Assembly (NCBI RefSeq): GCF_002915595.1
Contig: NZ_PQGG01000013.1
Span: 1-64,000 of the forward strand
DNA: 64,000 nucleotides
Direction: 5' to 3'
DNA from: Zhongshania marina
GTDB lineage: Bacteria; Pseudomonadota; Gammaproteobacteria; Pseudomonadales; Spongiibacteraceae
In this document: positions 49,682 to 58,428 of the stretch, piece after piece
Numbering within the stretch: the first letter of the stretch is position 1
Layout: every line of letters starts with the position of its first letter
Position numbers and translations under genes: made by a program
Notes under the pieces: generated by a model
Told to the model about the DNA's origin: nothing
What the model saw: only the letters and a program-made list of their open reading frames with translations
Databases searched by the model: none

Positions 49682-51738
49682 TGATCAAAATGTTAGTGGG
49701 TCTGCGTGACTGGGTTGATGCCCGCCTACCTATTATGCGTGCGTGGGATACCCACATGGGTAAATACTACGCGCCGAAAAACTTTAACTTCTGGTATTTC
49801 TTTGGTGTCCTTTCTCTAGTCGTCCTGGTTAACCAGTTGCTGACTGGGGTTTGGTTGACCATGAGCTTTACTCCTAGCTCAGAAGAGGCGTTCCGCTCTG
49901 TTGAATACATCATGCGGGATGTTGAGTTTGGCTGGATTATTCGCTATATGCACTCCACTGGCGCCTCAGCGTTTTTCGTGGTGGTTTACCTGCATATGTT
50001 CCGCGGCTTGATTTATGGATCGTATAAAAAACCTCGGGAATTAATCTGGGTTTTTGGTATGTTCATTTTCTTGGCACTGATGGCCGAAGCCTTTGTGGGT
50101 TATGTATTGCCTTGGGGACAAATGTCCTACTGGGGTGCGCAGGTTATTATTTCCTTGTTCGGTGCTATTCCGGTTGTGGGCGAGGATATCGTACAGTGGA
50201 TTCGTGGTGACTACCTGATCTCTGGTATTACACTGAACCGTTTCTTTGCGCTTCATGTCGTTGCGCTGCCAATCGTACTGATTGCTTTGGTTGTATTGCA
50301 TCTACTGGCTCTTCATGAGGTAGGCTCTAACAACCCAGACGGTGTTGAAATTAAGAAGAACAAGGATGCCAACGGCGTTCCTTTGGATGGCGTTGCTTTC
50401 CATCCTTATTACACCGTGCATGACTTAACAGCGATCGCGGTATTTATGTTCGTCTTCGCGGCTATAATCTTCTTTGGCCCAGAAATGGGTGGCTATTTCA
50501 TCGAATATGCTAACTTTGAAATTGCTAATGGTCTGAAGACACCGGAGCATATTGCGCCAGTTTGGTATTTCACGCCCTTCTATTCGGTATTGCGTGCGGT
50601 GCCAGATAAGCTGCTAGGTTTTGTAGCCTTTGGTGCGTCGGTTGCTATTCTGTTCCTGTTACCTTGGTTAGATCGCAGCCCAGTGAAGTCGATTCGCTAT
50701 AAAGGTCGCGTGAGCAAAGCTGCTATCTTGATTTTCGTTGCTTCGTTCTTGATCTTGGGTGTGTTGGGTGTGAAAGCACCGACAGAAGCGCGGACTTTGC
50801 TAGCGCGTATCTGCTCGGTTATTTACTTTGCCTTCTTCCTCTTGATGCCTTTCTGGACTAAGTGGGAAGCGACTAAGCCGGAGCCGACTCGCACTACCGA
50901 TGGTGGTATGGGCTTCTGGAAGAGCATGCTAGTGTTGTTGGCTGTTATCGTTCTGACGGTACTGCCATTAAAAGCTGCAGGTTCAGAATCGGCTTTTGAT
51001 TGCGGCACTATGGCTTGCGATAAAATTGATACTGATGTGACTGATAAGGCATCGCTGCAAAGCGGTGCCCAAACCTATATGAATTACTGCATGGGTTGTC
51101 ATTCACTTGAGTATGGTCGTTACCAGCGCACGGCTGACGATTTGGGTATACCGGTTGATTTGTTTGAGCAGCATTTGAAGTTCGATGTCGATGCGAAAAT
51201 TGGTTCCTTGATGACGAACTCGATTGCAGCAGCTGATGCAAAAAAGTGGTTTGGCGCTGCGCCGCCTGATTTGACCTTGGTTGCTCGCGCTCGTGGTACT
51301 GACTGGTTGTACACCTACCTTCGTACCTTCCACTCAGATCCATCACGCCCTTGGGGTGTGAATAACAAGGTCTTTAAAGATGTGGGGATGCCCCATGTTT
51401 TGGCAGAACTACAGGGTATGCCTCAGTGCGCACCTGGTCCTGTTCACGCGCATAACGGTGGCATTCTGCGTGATCCTTTGACCGGTGAAGATGTGCTGTT
51501 TGGTGAAGATGGTAAGGCCTTAAATCCTTGCGGTTCTTTTACCTACTCTCCTGAAGGCAGCTTGAGTCCCGCTGAGTATGATAAAGTAGTCTACGATTTG
51601 GTTAATTTCTTGGATTACGTGGGCGAGCCTGCGCAGGTTCAAAGTAAGCGCATTGGTGGCTTCGTACTTCTGTTTATTGCTCTGTTCTTTGTATTCACCT
51701 ACTTGCTAAACCGTGAATACTGGAAGGATGTGCACTAA
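49681..51738 (+). CDS. petBC: Cytochrome b/cytochrome c1 fusion protein of the bc1 complex
   Basis: A single 685-residue frame covers both subunits. Residues ~1-409 are cytochrome b: heme ligand His in RYMHSTGASAFFVVVYLHMFRG and FFALHVVALPIVLIALVVLH, and Qo motif PVWY in HIAPVWYFTPFYSVLRA. Residues ~410-685 are cytochrome c1: a signal-like helix (FWKSMLVLLAVIVLTVLPLKA), heme site CMGCH (470-474) and a C-terminal anchor (~660-678). Such a fusion is known as fbcH in Bradyrhizobium, where it is cleaved after export. An in-frame ATG at 50908 preceded by GGTGG could start separate c1 translation. Confidence 0.93.
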   Translation: MIKMLVGLRDWVDARLPIMRAWDTHMGKYYAPKNFNFWYFFGVLSLVVLVNQLLTGVWLTMSFTPSSEEAFRSVEYIMRDVEFGWIIRYMHSTGASAFFVVVYLHMFRGLIYGSYKKPRELIWVFGMFIFLALMAEAFVGYVLPWGQMSYWGAQVIISLFGAIPVVGEDIVQWIRGDYLISGITLNRFFALHVVALPIVLIALVVLHLLALHEVGSNNPDGVEIKKNKDANGVPLDGVAFHPYYTVHDLTAIAVFMFVFAAIIFFGPEMGGYFIEYANFEIANGLKTPEHIAPVWYFTPFYSVLRAVPDKLLGFVAFGASVAILFLLPWLDRSPVKSIRYKGRVSKAAILIFVASFLILGVLGVKAPTEARTLLARICSVIYFAFFLLMPFWTKWEATKPEPTRTTDGGMGFWKSMLVLLAVIVLTVLPLKAAGSESAFDCGTMACDKIDTDVTDKASLQSGAQTYMNYCMGCHSLEYGRYQRTADDLGIPVDLFEQHLKFDVDAKIGSLMTNSIAAADAKKWFGAAPPDLTLVARARGTDWLYTYLRTFHSDPSRPWGVNNKVFKDVGMPHVLAELQGMPQCAPGPVHAHNGGILRDPLTGEDVLFGEDGKALNPCGSFTYSPEGSLSPAEYDKVVYDLVNFLDYVGEPAQVQSKRIGGFVLLFIALFFVFTYLLNREYWKDVH

Positions 51739-51785
51739 ATTTTGCTACTCGTTTTTACGATTTAGTAAAGGCTTGTAAAAGTTGG

Positions 51786-51822
51786 CGGGTGGCTCTGATT
51801 AGAGCTGCCCGTTTGTTGTTTT
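51786..51822 (+). terminator. Likely intrinsic terminator of petABC
   Basis: CGGGTGGCTC (51786-51795) pairs with GAGCTGCCCG (51802-51811) as a 10-bp stem with two G-U pairs, followed by TTTGTTGTTTT. It lies 48 bp after the petBC stop and 26 bp before sspA, so it separates the two units. Confidence 0.7.
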
Positions 51823-51847
51823 AGTTTTCTAATTTGAGGTGAGATCA

Positions 51848-52495
51848 ATGGGCGTTGTAGCCAAGCGTTCTACCATGACTTTCTTTTCCGACGCAGCAAG
51901 TCATTACTGTCATCGGGTGAGAATTGTATTGGCCGAAAAAGGCGTGACTGTTGATATCGTCGATGTGAAGCCGGACAATTTGCCGGAAGAAGTCGCCGAA
52001 CTAAATCCTTATAATTCCCTGCCTACCTTGGTTGATCGTGATTTGGCTTTGTATGAATCCAAGGTCATGATGGAATATTTGGATGAGCGTTTTCCGCACC
52101 CGCCATTGCTGCCAGTGTATCCGGTTGCACGGGGTGAGAGCCGCCAGTATATCTATCGTATTGAGCGCGATTGGTGTCGCTTGGTTGATGAGTTACTTGC
52201 CGGTAGTAATCAGAAAAATGCTGAAAAAGCGCGCAAAGAATTACGCGATAGTTTGCTAACTGTGGCGCCAATTTTTGATGAAAAGCCGTTTTTTATGAGC
52301 GAAGAATTCACACTGGTCGATTGCTGTTTAGCTCCAATTTTGTGGCGTTTGCCACAGCTGGGAGTGGTGATTCCGCAAACTCGTCAGTCCAAGCCTTTAT
52401 TTGATTATATGGAGCGTTTATTTGAGCGCCCTGCATTCCAAGAAAGCTTGACTGAAAAAGAACGTGAACTTCGCAATGAGGCGTCAGTAGCTTAA
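51848..52495 (+). CDS. sspA: Stringent starvation protein A
   Basis: A 215-residue glutathione-transferase-fold protein that binds RNA polymerase rather than acting as a transferase. It has the SspA-type [45 protein letters not shown] and the [17 protein letters not shown] region. The ATG at 51848 follows GAGGTGAG; an in-frame GTG at 51839 overlaps that site. Followed by sspB after 18 bp. Confidence 0.95.
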   Translation: MGVVAKRSTMTFFSDAASHYCHRVRIVLAEKGVTVDIVDVKPDNLPEEVAELNPYNSLPTLVDRDLALYESKVMMEYLDERFPHPPLLPVYPVARGESRQYIYRIERDWCRLVDELLAGSNQKNAEKARKELRDSLLTVAPIFDEKPFFMSEEFTLVDCCLAPILWRLPQLGVVIPQTRQSKPLFDYMERLFERPAFQESLTEKERELRNEASVA

Positions 52496-52513
52496 ACCGC
52501 TGGCTGAATTAGT

Positions 52514-52921
52514 ATGGCAATGACCTCTAGTCGCCCTTATATGATCAGAGCAATATATGAGTGGGTGGTAGATAATAACTGCACCCCTTATATTTTGGTG
52601 GATGCTTTGCTCGATGGCGTTTATGTGCCTCAGCAATATGTGCAAGATGGCCAGATTGTTCTGAATATATCGCCGTCTGCGGTGATGGGTTTACATGTCG
52701 GCAACGATATCATTAGCTTTAGTGGTCGCTTTGGCGGTGTGTCGCAGGAAGTGAGTGCACCGGTTGGCGCCGTTTTGGGGGTTTACGCCAAAGAAAATGG
52801 CCAAGGTATGTTGTTTGATGCCGAAGAACCTACTCCGCCGCCACCAACTGGCTCGCGTCCGTCTGCGACCTTGAGCAAGCTACCTTCAAAGTCTAAGCCT
52901 AGCTTAAAAGTTGTTAAGTAA
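52514..52921 (+). CDS. sspB: ClpXP protease specificity-enhancing factor SspB
   Basis: A 135-residue adaptor that hands ssrA-tagged proteins to ClpXP. It has SSRPYMIRAIYEWVVDNNCTPYILVDA and ILNISPSAVMGLHVGNDIISFSGRFGG, then a disordered linker and the C-terminal ClpX-docking peptide (SKPSLKVVK). An ATG two codons later is an alternative start. Usual sspA-sspB operon. Confidence 0.96.
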   Translation: MAMTSSRPYMIRAIYEWVVDNNCTPYILVDALLDGVYVPQQYVQDGQIVLNISPSAVMGLHVGNDIISFSGRFGGVSQEVSAPVGAVLGVYAKENGQGMLFDAEEPTPPPPTGSRPSATLSKLPSKSKPSLKVVK

Positions 52922-52927
52922 GTCTTT

Positions 52928-52962
52928 AAAGACCTGCCACCTTTGCGGAGGCAGGTCTTTTT
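52928..52962 (+). terminator. Intrinsic terminator between convergent sspB and dolP
   Basis: AAAGACCTGCC (52928-52938) pairs with GGCAGGTCTTT (52950-52960), an 11-bp stem, followed by T residues. It lies 6 bp after the sspB stop and ends 1 bp before the dolP stop. The A-rich left flank means it may also work leftward. Confidence 0.85.
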
Positions 52963-52963
52963 C

Positions 52964-53536
52964 TTAGTAGTATTCAAATACTCTCACTACTTTTTGTACG
53001 CCACTTGTTTCGCTAACAATCGTTGCCGCGGTATCTGACTCAGCCTTGGATACAAGACCCATCAAATAAACAATTCCGTTTTCGGTCACCACTTTAATTT
53101 TAGAGGCGTCTAATTGCTCGTTGAGTGATAAGCGGCTTTTTACTTTGGTGCTAATCCACGCGTCATTGCTGCGAGCCAGCATGCTTACATCTGTACCGCT
53201 AGCAAGCTCATTGTGGACTTTGCGAACTTTCTTGACGTTGCTGGCTACCTCACCTGCAATTTGGCGTAGGCGGTCGTTTGGGGTGTTCCCAGTCAGCAAC
53301 ACAATACCGTTATGACTGGTGGCGCTGATGCGGGATGATTTAAGTGCTGGATCGGTTTTATTGATGTTGACGATTACTTTTGTTTCGATAATTTCATCGT
53401 CTACATAGCTGCCCAAGCTGCGACTGCCAGGGTCGTCTGCAATAGGTTCATCTGTTGTCGCGGTGATTATTTGCGTACAGGCGCTAAGCGAAATAATTAG
53501 CGATAGCGACAGGCTAAGTTGTAGTAGTTTGTTCAT
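52964..53536 (-). CDS. dolP: Dual BON-domain outer membrane lipoprotein DolP (YraP)
   Basis: A 190-residue lipoprotein with lipobox LSAC (Cys ~20) and two BON domains: ~48-110 (VNINKTDPALKSSRISATSHNGIVLLTGNTPND) and ~125-190 (VKSRLSLNEQLDASKIKVVTENGIVYLMG). In E. coli it supports outer membrane integrity at the division site. It overlaps diaA by 4 nt and ends the lpoA-yraN-diaA-dolP operon. Confidence 0.94.
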   Translation of the reverse strand: MNKLLQLSLSLSLIISLSACTQIITATTDEPIADDPGSRSLGSYVDDEIIETKVIVNINKTDPALKSSRISATSHNGIVLLTGNTPNDRLRQIAGEVASNVKKVRKVHNELASGTDVSMLARSNDAWISTKVKSRLSLNEQLDASKIKVVTENGIVYLMGLVSKAESDTAATIVSETSGVQKVVRVFEYY

Positions 53537-54141
53537 GCGTGAGATGTCCCAAATAAATGAGTGTCAATTAATTCGCAGATGCTATGCACAGCAATTAGCT
53601 GCATTTCTATCGCGCGGGCGCGGTCATCTACGGGGAAGGTGAGCTCTACATCGTCTGGTAGCAGCAGAGCACTAGCGTCACCGCCTTTCATATTGGATAG
53701 CGAAATTACCTTCATATTCCGCTCATGGGCGGCTTGAATTGCGCGAAGTGTCGCTGTAGAACCGCCGCCATTATAGCAAAGCACTAGGCAGTCGCCGGTT
53801 TGGCCCAGGGCGCGTATTTGATTGGCGTAAATATCGTTATAGCTTGAGTCGGCTGCTATTGCGGTTGCTGCGTCTGAGCTAAGTATCATTGCTGGCAGCG
53901 CGGGGCGCTCGTGTTGGAAGCTATTTAGCAGATTGGTTGCCAAATGATGCGCTATAAGCCGGCTATTGCCTTCGCCACAGCAAATGATTTTGTGCTCGTG
54001 CAACATGCTTTCTACAAGGCATTCGCTCGCGCGGGCAATGGTTTCGCCAAGTGCTTCCATGGTGTACATGCAGCTTTCAATGTGACGATGAAATAAATCG
54101 ATAACTTGCTCGGAATAGTCCACGGTATTTTTGTTTTTCAC
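53533..54141 (-). CDS. diaA: SIS-domain protein DiaA/GmhA-like
   Basis: A 202-residue SIS-domain protein (ICCGEGNSRLIAHHLATNLLNSF; LVLCYNGGGSTATLRAIQAAHE). DiaA binds DnaA and times replication initiation in E. coli; phosphoheptose isomerase GmhA is a close relative. The position between yraN and dolP favours DiaA. It starts with GTG at 54141, overlapping the yraN stop as GTGA. Confidence 0.88.
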   Translation of the reverse strand: MKNKNTVDYSEQVIDLFHRHIESCMYTMEALGETIARASECLVESMLHEHKIICCGEGNSRLIAHHLATNLLNSFQHERPALPAMILSSDAATAIAADSSYNDIYANQIRALGQTGDCLVLCYNGGGSTATLRAIQAAHERNMKVISLSNMKGGDASALLLPDDVELTFPVDDRARAIEMQLIAVHSICELIDTHLFGTSHA

Positions 54142-54512
54142 TCCTGAAATGCGTTTACCAGCCAGTTAAATTGTAGTTTACCGTCTTTATCGCTACTAAC
54201 TTCAATGACATCGAAGCGGCAGGGTAGTTCAGCGTAATCCCCTCGGCTAAGAAAATGCCGAGCGGTAAGGATAATACGTTGTTGCTTTTTGAAGGTCACT
54301 GTTTCTGCGGCGCTGCCGAAGGAAGAACTTTGTCTGTAGCGCACTTCTACAAAGATCAGGTGTTGGTCAGATTTGGCAATAATATCAATTTCACCAAAAC
54401 GGCAACGATAATTTTGCTGAATAACCTTGAGTTTGTGCTTTTTTAACAAGCGGCAGGCACCCAGCTCTGCTTGGGCACCGATGTTTACCGCAGTAGATTG
54501 CTTAAAAATCAT
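54138..54512 (-). CDS. yraN: YraN family endonuclease-fold protein (UPF0102)
   Basis: A 124-residue protein of the UPF0102 family with a restriction-endonuclease-like core: ACRLLKKHKLKVIQQNYRCRFGEIDIIAKSDQHLIFVEVRYR, including the GEIDII...FVEVR metal-site pattern. The biological role is not settled. It overlaps the lpoA end by 11 nt and diaA by 4 nt. Confidence 0.93.
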   Translation of the reverse strand: MIFKQSTAVNIGAQAELGACRLLKKHKLKVIQQNYRCRFGEIDIIAKSDQHLIFVEVRYRQSSSFGSAAETVTFKKQQRIILTARHFLSRGDYAELPCRFDVIEVSSDKDGKLQFNWLVNAFQE

Positions 54513-56418
54513 TACTCGGGTTTTGGTTTGCCGATCTTGTTGGGTTTACTACGGCGCGTCCTTCTTGAATCTCGGCTAGCGCAAGTTCTCGTTCAATTTG
54601 GCCAAGGTCGTTTAGGGTGAGGGTGCCGGTTTCGCCAAAAACTTGACCGCTGGCGCCGTTGCGTAACTGGTTTAGGCGTAAATGTAGCCGGAAGCTATCG
54701 ACACCGAGGGCGTACATCCGCTGGTATGCAGCGCTTGAGGGGATGCCCGCGTTGATGTCTTTGCGGATTTGAGATTTGTCGTCGAATATCCAAGGTATGT
54801 CGATGAAGCGAATACCGTTGATATCTTGGTCTTTACTGGGTGAATTACTGCCGCGATAAATATGTGAAGTCGCGTAAACGGGAATATCACCTGCGTAGTG
54901 ATAGGCGAGTAGTGGCTTGATTGCGCGGCCTTCATTGGGGCGGGCAAGTAGGAAAATAAAGTCGATATCGCTGCGTCGATAAGGTTCGTAATTCGGGCGC
55001 AGGCCGATAATTTGTTGTAAGCGTTGTAAACGCTGCTGACTTTTATCGATTTGCAGAATGCTTTTAATCTTTTCTGAGTAATTATTTTTCGATGCATCGA
55101 AGGTTTGGCTAGCGACGATTTTGCCGTTCAGTGTTTGCCAGCGTTGGGCAAATGCGGCTGCAACTTTTTGTCCCCATGAGCCTTCTGGGGTCAGTATCAG
55201 TGCGCGGGTGTAGCCCTTGCTCATCGCAATTTCGGCGATTTGCTCTGCTTCGTCTTCGGGGTTAAGTCCAAATTGATAGAGGCCGTTGGGGAATTTGTTG
55301 CCATCGATGCGATTGAGGGCAAGGGTTGGCACATTCATGGCGCTTGGGTGGCTGGCAACCAGTGCGCTTAGGTTTTCTTTTTGTAGAGGGCCAATAACAA
55401 GCTTATTCCCGCTGTTTAACACCTTTTGATACAGCGTGTTGATATCTATCGCGTTGCTGTCGTATTGATTGATCTGTGGAACGCTGCCACCTTGATTGAG
55501 GGTTTCGTAGTAGGCTGCAAAAAAGCCATCGCGAATAGCCTTACCATATGCTGCTAGTCGGCCGGTTACTGGCAGAATAAGGGCAACTTGATCGGCGCGC
55601 TCTACAATTAGGTCATTTAGCTTGTCTAGGCCGCCAGGTAGAGAGTCGTGGGCGGGGTGCCTAGGCCAATTGCGCAGCCAAGCATCGCGTTGCTGGACTT
55701 GGGCTTCAATATTGTTTTGATTGTCTTTGGCGATCGAAGCGAGCTCGAGCCAGCCGATATAATCCTTATTACTCGCACTATTTATGTGCTTGACGAGCAT
55801 ATCGGTCGGTATTTGCATTAAGGACGCCCAGATAGCCTCCCTATTGGTTGGCTGCTGGCCTGGGCTGAGCATCGGGTCGATGAAAATTCTTTCGCGAGCG
55901 GCTGCTAGGTAGTCGCCTTCAATTTCATACAAAGAAGCGCGGAGTTGGCTATATTGCATTTGCCGGCGCACGGGGGCTTCCAGCACGGCGCTTTCTATGA
56001 GTGGGTCTGATAATTGTGCAAGCGCTTGCGCAAACTCGGCGTGGCCACGTTGAACGCGCGCGCGAATAATTGCCAGTCGCAGGGCTTGCTCGGAGCTGAG
56101 CTCTGGTGGAATTAGCTCGCCCACTACGTCATCGGCGCGCGCTAGTTCGCCCTCCCGTAGCAGCACTTCGGCTGATCTCAGTAGTAGTTCTGCAGATTCT
56201 TCCGGCTCCATGTCTTTGGCGTCATTAAGCCATTGTTCTACGACGTTAATGTCTACGGTAGCGGGATTGAATTCATTATTTGGCACTGGCGTGGGGCGGG
56301 GTCTTACCGTGTATTTTTCTGTCGTACTTGCGCTGGGTTTTGGCGGTGGTGTAGGGGTGGAGCCGCAGCTCGCCAGAAAAGTGGCGATGAGTATAAGTAT
56401 AAAAGTTCTTGTCTTCAT
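54502..56418 (-). CDS. lpoA: Penicillin-binding protein activator LpoA
   Basis: An outer membrane lipoprotein activating the bifunctional PBP1a. The 638-residue product has a signal peptide with lipobox LASC (~17), a Pro/Thr linker, a helical TPR-like N-terminal half and a C-terminal periplasmic-binding-protein-like LppC domain (VALILPVTGRLAAYGKAIRDGFFAAYYE onward). I chose the ATG at 56418 because it gives a clean lipoprotein signal; the ATG at 56448 adds ten polar residues. It heads the leftward operon, divergent from rsmI with 53 bp between. Confidence 0.93.
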   Translation of the reverse strand: MKTRTFILILIATFLASCGSTPTPPPKPSASTTEKYTVRPRPTPVPNNEFNPATVDINVVEQWLNDAKDMEPEESAELLLRSAEVLLREGELARADDVVGELIPPELSSEQALRLAIIRARVQRGHAEFAQALAQLSDPLIESAVLEAPVRRQMQYSQLRASLYEIEGDYLAAARERIFIDPMLSPGQQPTNREAIWASLMQIPTDMLVKHINSASNKDYIGWLELASIAKDNQNNIEAQVQQRDAWLRNWPRHPAHDSLPGGLDKLNDLIVERADQVALILPVTGRLAAYGKAIRDGFFAAYYETLNQGGSVPQINQYDSNAIDINTLYQKVLNSGNKLVIGPLQKENLSALVASHPSAMNVPTLALNRIDGNKFPNGLYQFGLNPEDEAEQIAEIAMSKGYTRALILTPEGSWGQKVAAAFAQRWQTLNGKIVASQTFDASKNNYSEKIKSILQIDKSQQRLQRLQQIIGLRPNYEPYRRSDIDFIFLLARPNEGRAIKPLLAYHYAGDIPVYATSHIYRGSNSPSKDQDINGIRFIDIPWIFDDKSQIRKDINAGIPSSAAYQRMYALGVDSFRLHLRLNQLRNGASGQVFGETGTLTLNDLGQIERELALAEIQEGRAVVNPTRSANQNPSNDF

Positions 56419-56471
56419 TGATTGGCCGTTGTTAGTCTGCGCGGTCATGGAATACTGAGTGAGGTTTACCT

Positions 56472-57311
56472 GTGGATAATACCCCCACCCTCTATGTTGT
56501 TGCCACGCCGATAGGTAATTTGTCGGATATGGTACCCCGAGCCATAGAGGTCCTACAAACAGTAGCGCTCATTGCTGCAGAAGATACTCGTCACAGTCGC
56601 AATTTACTAAGTCATTTTGAGATAACTACCCCGCTTTGTGCCTACCATGACCACAGCAGCAGCGCCGACCTTGAGCGCTTGTTGGCTCATTTGCGCGACG
56701 GCAAGAGCCTAGCGTTGATTTCTGATGCCGGAACACCGTTGGTGTCTGATCCTGGCTACCGCCTTGTGGATATGGCATTGAGTGAAGGCATTAAAGTAGT
56801 GCCTATTCCTGGGGCATGTGCGGTTATTGCTGCATTAAGTGTGGCGGGATTGCCGTCGGATCGTTTTATGTTTGAGGGGTTTTTGCCCGCCAAACAGCAT
56901 GCGAGGCTTGCTGTGCTAAAAAGTTTGCAGCGGGAGCGGCGAACCATGATTTTTTACGAGGCGCCGCATCGTATAAAAGACAGCTTGGCGGATATCAGTG
57001 CTGCAATGGGGGGCGACCGGCTTGTGGTTTTGGCCCGTGAAATCACCAAACTTTATGAAACGGTAAAGCGCTTGCCTGCGGCAGAGCTGCATCAGTGGGT
57101 TAGTGCAGACAGTAATCAGCAGCGCGGCGAGTGTGTGCTGTTAATTGAGGGCTTTAAAGGGGATGAGGGTATTCCAACCGCCGCGATTGAAGTGTTGAAT
57201 ATTCTTAGGGCTGAGCTGCCACTTAAACAGGCTGCGGCGCTTTGCGCAAAGATTAGTGGCTTGAAAAAAAATCAGTTATATCAGTACGGTTTAGATTTCC
57301 CCTTGCAGTAA
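56472..57311 (+). CDS. rsmI: 16S rRNA (cytidine(1402)-2'-O)-methyltransferase RsmI
   Basis: A 279-residue SAM-dependent methyltransferase of the tetrapyrrole-methylase fold. It shows TLYVVATPIGNLSDMVPRAIEVL, IAAEDTRHSRNLLSHF and the SDAGTPLVSDPGYRLV motif. The start is GTG at 56472 with GAGG 7 nt upstream. Divergent from lpoA and followed by rnpB, as in Pseudomonas and E. coli relatives. Confidence 0.97.
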   Translation: MDNTPTLYVVATPIGNLSDMVPRAIEVLQTVALIAAEDTRHSRNLLSHFEITTPLCAYHDHSSSADLERLLAHLRDGKSLALISDAGTPLVSDPGYRLVDMALSEGIKVVPIPGACAVIAALSVAGLPSDRFMFEGFLPAKQHARLAVLKSLQRERRTMIFYEAPHRIKDSLADISAAMGGDRLVVLAREITKLYETVKRLPAAELHQWVSADSNQQRGECVLLIEGFKGDEGIPTAAIEVLNILRAELPLKQAAALCAKISGLKKNQLYQYGLDFPLQ

Positions 57312-57327
57312 TCGCTATAAATAGCGC

Positions 57328-57356
57328 TTGCCAAAGCATAAACTACTGGTTATTCT
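57328..57356 (+). promoter_or_regulatory. Promoter of rnpB
   Basis: TTGCCA (57328-57333) and TATTCT (57351-57356) are spaced by 17 bp, 16 bp after the rsmI stop. The expected start site falls at the predicted RNase P RNA 5' end (~57363). Confidence 0.7.
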
Positions 57357-57362
57357 TACAGT

Positions 57363-57710
57363 TGAGTCGGCCAGACGATCGCTCTTCAGTTTACTGTTGG
57401 GAGGAAAGTCCGGGCTCCGCAGGGCAAGGCGCCAGGTAACTCCTGGGAGGTGCGAGCCTACGGAAAGTGCAACAGAAAATATACCGCCTACGTAGCGTAA
57501 GCTGCCGGTAAGGTTGAAATGGTGCGGTAAGAGCGCACCGCGCGACTGGCAACAGTTCGCGGCATGGTAAACCCCGCCTGGAGCAAGGCCAAATAGGAAT
57601 CCAGCGCTGTGGCCCACAGTGGATTCGGGTAGGCTGCTAGAGGTCTGCGGTGACGCAGATCCCAGATGAATGGTCGTCCAAGACAGAACCCGGCTTATCG
57701 GCCGACTCAA
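57363..57710 (+). ncRNA. rnpB: RNase P RNA, bacterial class A
   Basis: Catalytic RNA of RNase P, about 348 nt. The 5' TTGAGTCGGCC pairs with the 3' GGCCGACTCAA. Conserved core segments are GAGGAAAGTCCGGGCTCC (~57400-57418), a mid-molecule GAGGTGCGAGCC and ACAGAAA (~57471), and the 3' CCAAGACAGAACCCGGCTTA. It sits between rsmI and mraZ as in pseudomonads. No clear intrinsic terminator follows; the T5 after the final stem may contribute. Ends are approximate. Confidence 0.95.
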
Positions 57711-57853
57711 TTTTTCCCACTTTCTTGTAAATCAAGCCCACACTTAATGTTCTACATTAAGTCGAGTGCTCATGTCTTTGTTTTATCAAAACTAGCTTGA
57801 TACCCGCCATTTTTATTGCCCTATTTTGCACGCAAGTTACTGACACATTTACG

Positions 57854-57870
57854 AAAATTCCCTGCTATTT
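57854..57870 (+). repeat. 17-bp sequence shared with the hemA upstream region
   Basis: AAAATTCCCTGCTATTT here is identical to 7832-7848 upstream of hemA. It lies 14 bp upstream of the mraZ -35 box. The second half resembles an extended -10 element (TGCTATTT). No known binding site is recognised. Confidence 0.5.
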
Positions 57871-57884
57871 CCCTTCAACGCAGC

Positions 57885-57914
57885 TTGACACTTGTACTTG
57901 CAAGTTCCTATAGT
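57885..57914 (+). promoter_or_regulatory. Sigma-70 promoter of the mraZ (dcw) cluster
   Basis: A perfect TTGACA -35 (57885-57890) and TATAGT -10 (57909-57914) with 18-bp spacing. The start site would be near 57921, immediately before the MraZ-type repeats. It would drive mraZ-rsmH-ftsL-ftsI-murE-murF. Confidence 0.8.
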
Positions 57915-57922
57915 GTGCCTCA

Positions 57923-57956
57923 GTGGGTAAAAGTGGTTTTTAGTGGTTTTTTGCGG
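57923..57956 (+). promoter_or_regulatory. MraZ-type operator: four decameric repeats
   Basis: GTGG at 57923, 57933 and 57943 and GCGG at 57953 recur at exactly 10-bp steps, separated by A/T-rich spacers, between the promoter -10 and the mraZ start. MraZ octamers bind arrays of TGGG-like repeats with 10-bp period in this position in E. coli and Mycoplasma, repressing their own operon. Only the first copy is a full GTGGG. Confidence 0.7.
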
Positions 57957-57982
57957 TTTAAAAGCGGAGCTTGGTGGGAATT

Positions 57983-58423
57983 ATGTTCCTGGGTAGTCAT
58001 ACGATCACAATGGATAGCAAGGGGCGCTTGGCGATACCAGCCAAAATTCGCGACGCCTTGATGTCTGCCTGTGACGGCCGCCTAGTGATTACCGCGCATA
58101 CCGAAGAGCGCTGCCTGTTGGTTTATCCCGAGCCGCAGTGGCTAGACCTACTACCCAAAATTGAGGCGCTTCCCAATATTCACCGCAAGGCGCGGCTCGC
58201 GCAGCGGCTCTTGCTTGGCTATGCAACGCCGCTAGAGATGGATGGCAACGGCCGTGTGTTGTTGTCGCAGCCCCTGCGTGACTACGCTGATCTAGATAAA
58301 AAATTATTATTGGTTGGTCAGGGTAAAAAATTGGAGCTTTGGAGCGAGTCTGGCTGGTTTGAATGGCTGGGTGCCGCTGGGGAGGGTGATATGCCAGAAG
58401 AAATGTTGTCCCTTTCCCTATAA
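57983..58423 (+). CDS. mraZ: Transcriptional regulator MraZ
   Basis: A 146-residue protein with two AbrB-like MraZ repeats: N-terminal [25 protein letters not shown] (~2-26) and C-terminal [22 protein letters not shown] (~79-100), both with the DxxGR motif. It represses its own promoter through the repeats at 57923-57956. The ATG at 57983 matches the family MFxG start. In-frame TTG and GTG codons upstream are rejected. Confidence 0.96.
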   Translation: MFLGSHTITMDSKGRLAIPAKIRDALMSACDGRLVITAHTEERCLLVYPEPQWLDLLPKIEALPNIHRKARLAQRLLLGYATPLEMDGNGRVLLSQPLRDYADLDKKLLLVGQGKKLELWSESGWFEWLGAAGEGDMPEEMLSLSL

Positions 58424-58428
58424 CGAGA

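Noticed and set aside
57315-57710. 131-codon frame on the minus strand
   Set aside because: It is antisense to RNase P RNA, whose conserved core is clear on the plus strand.
57816-58061. 81-codon frame before mraZ
   Set aside because: It covers the promoter and operator repeats and overlaps mraZ in another frame; no coding signal.
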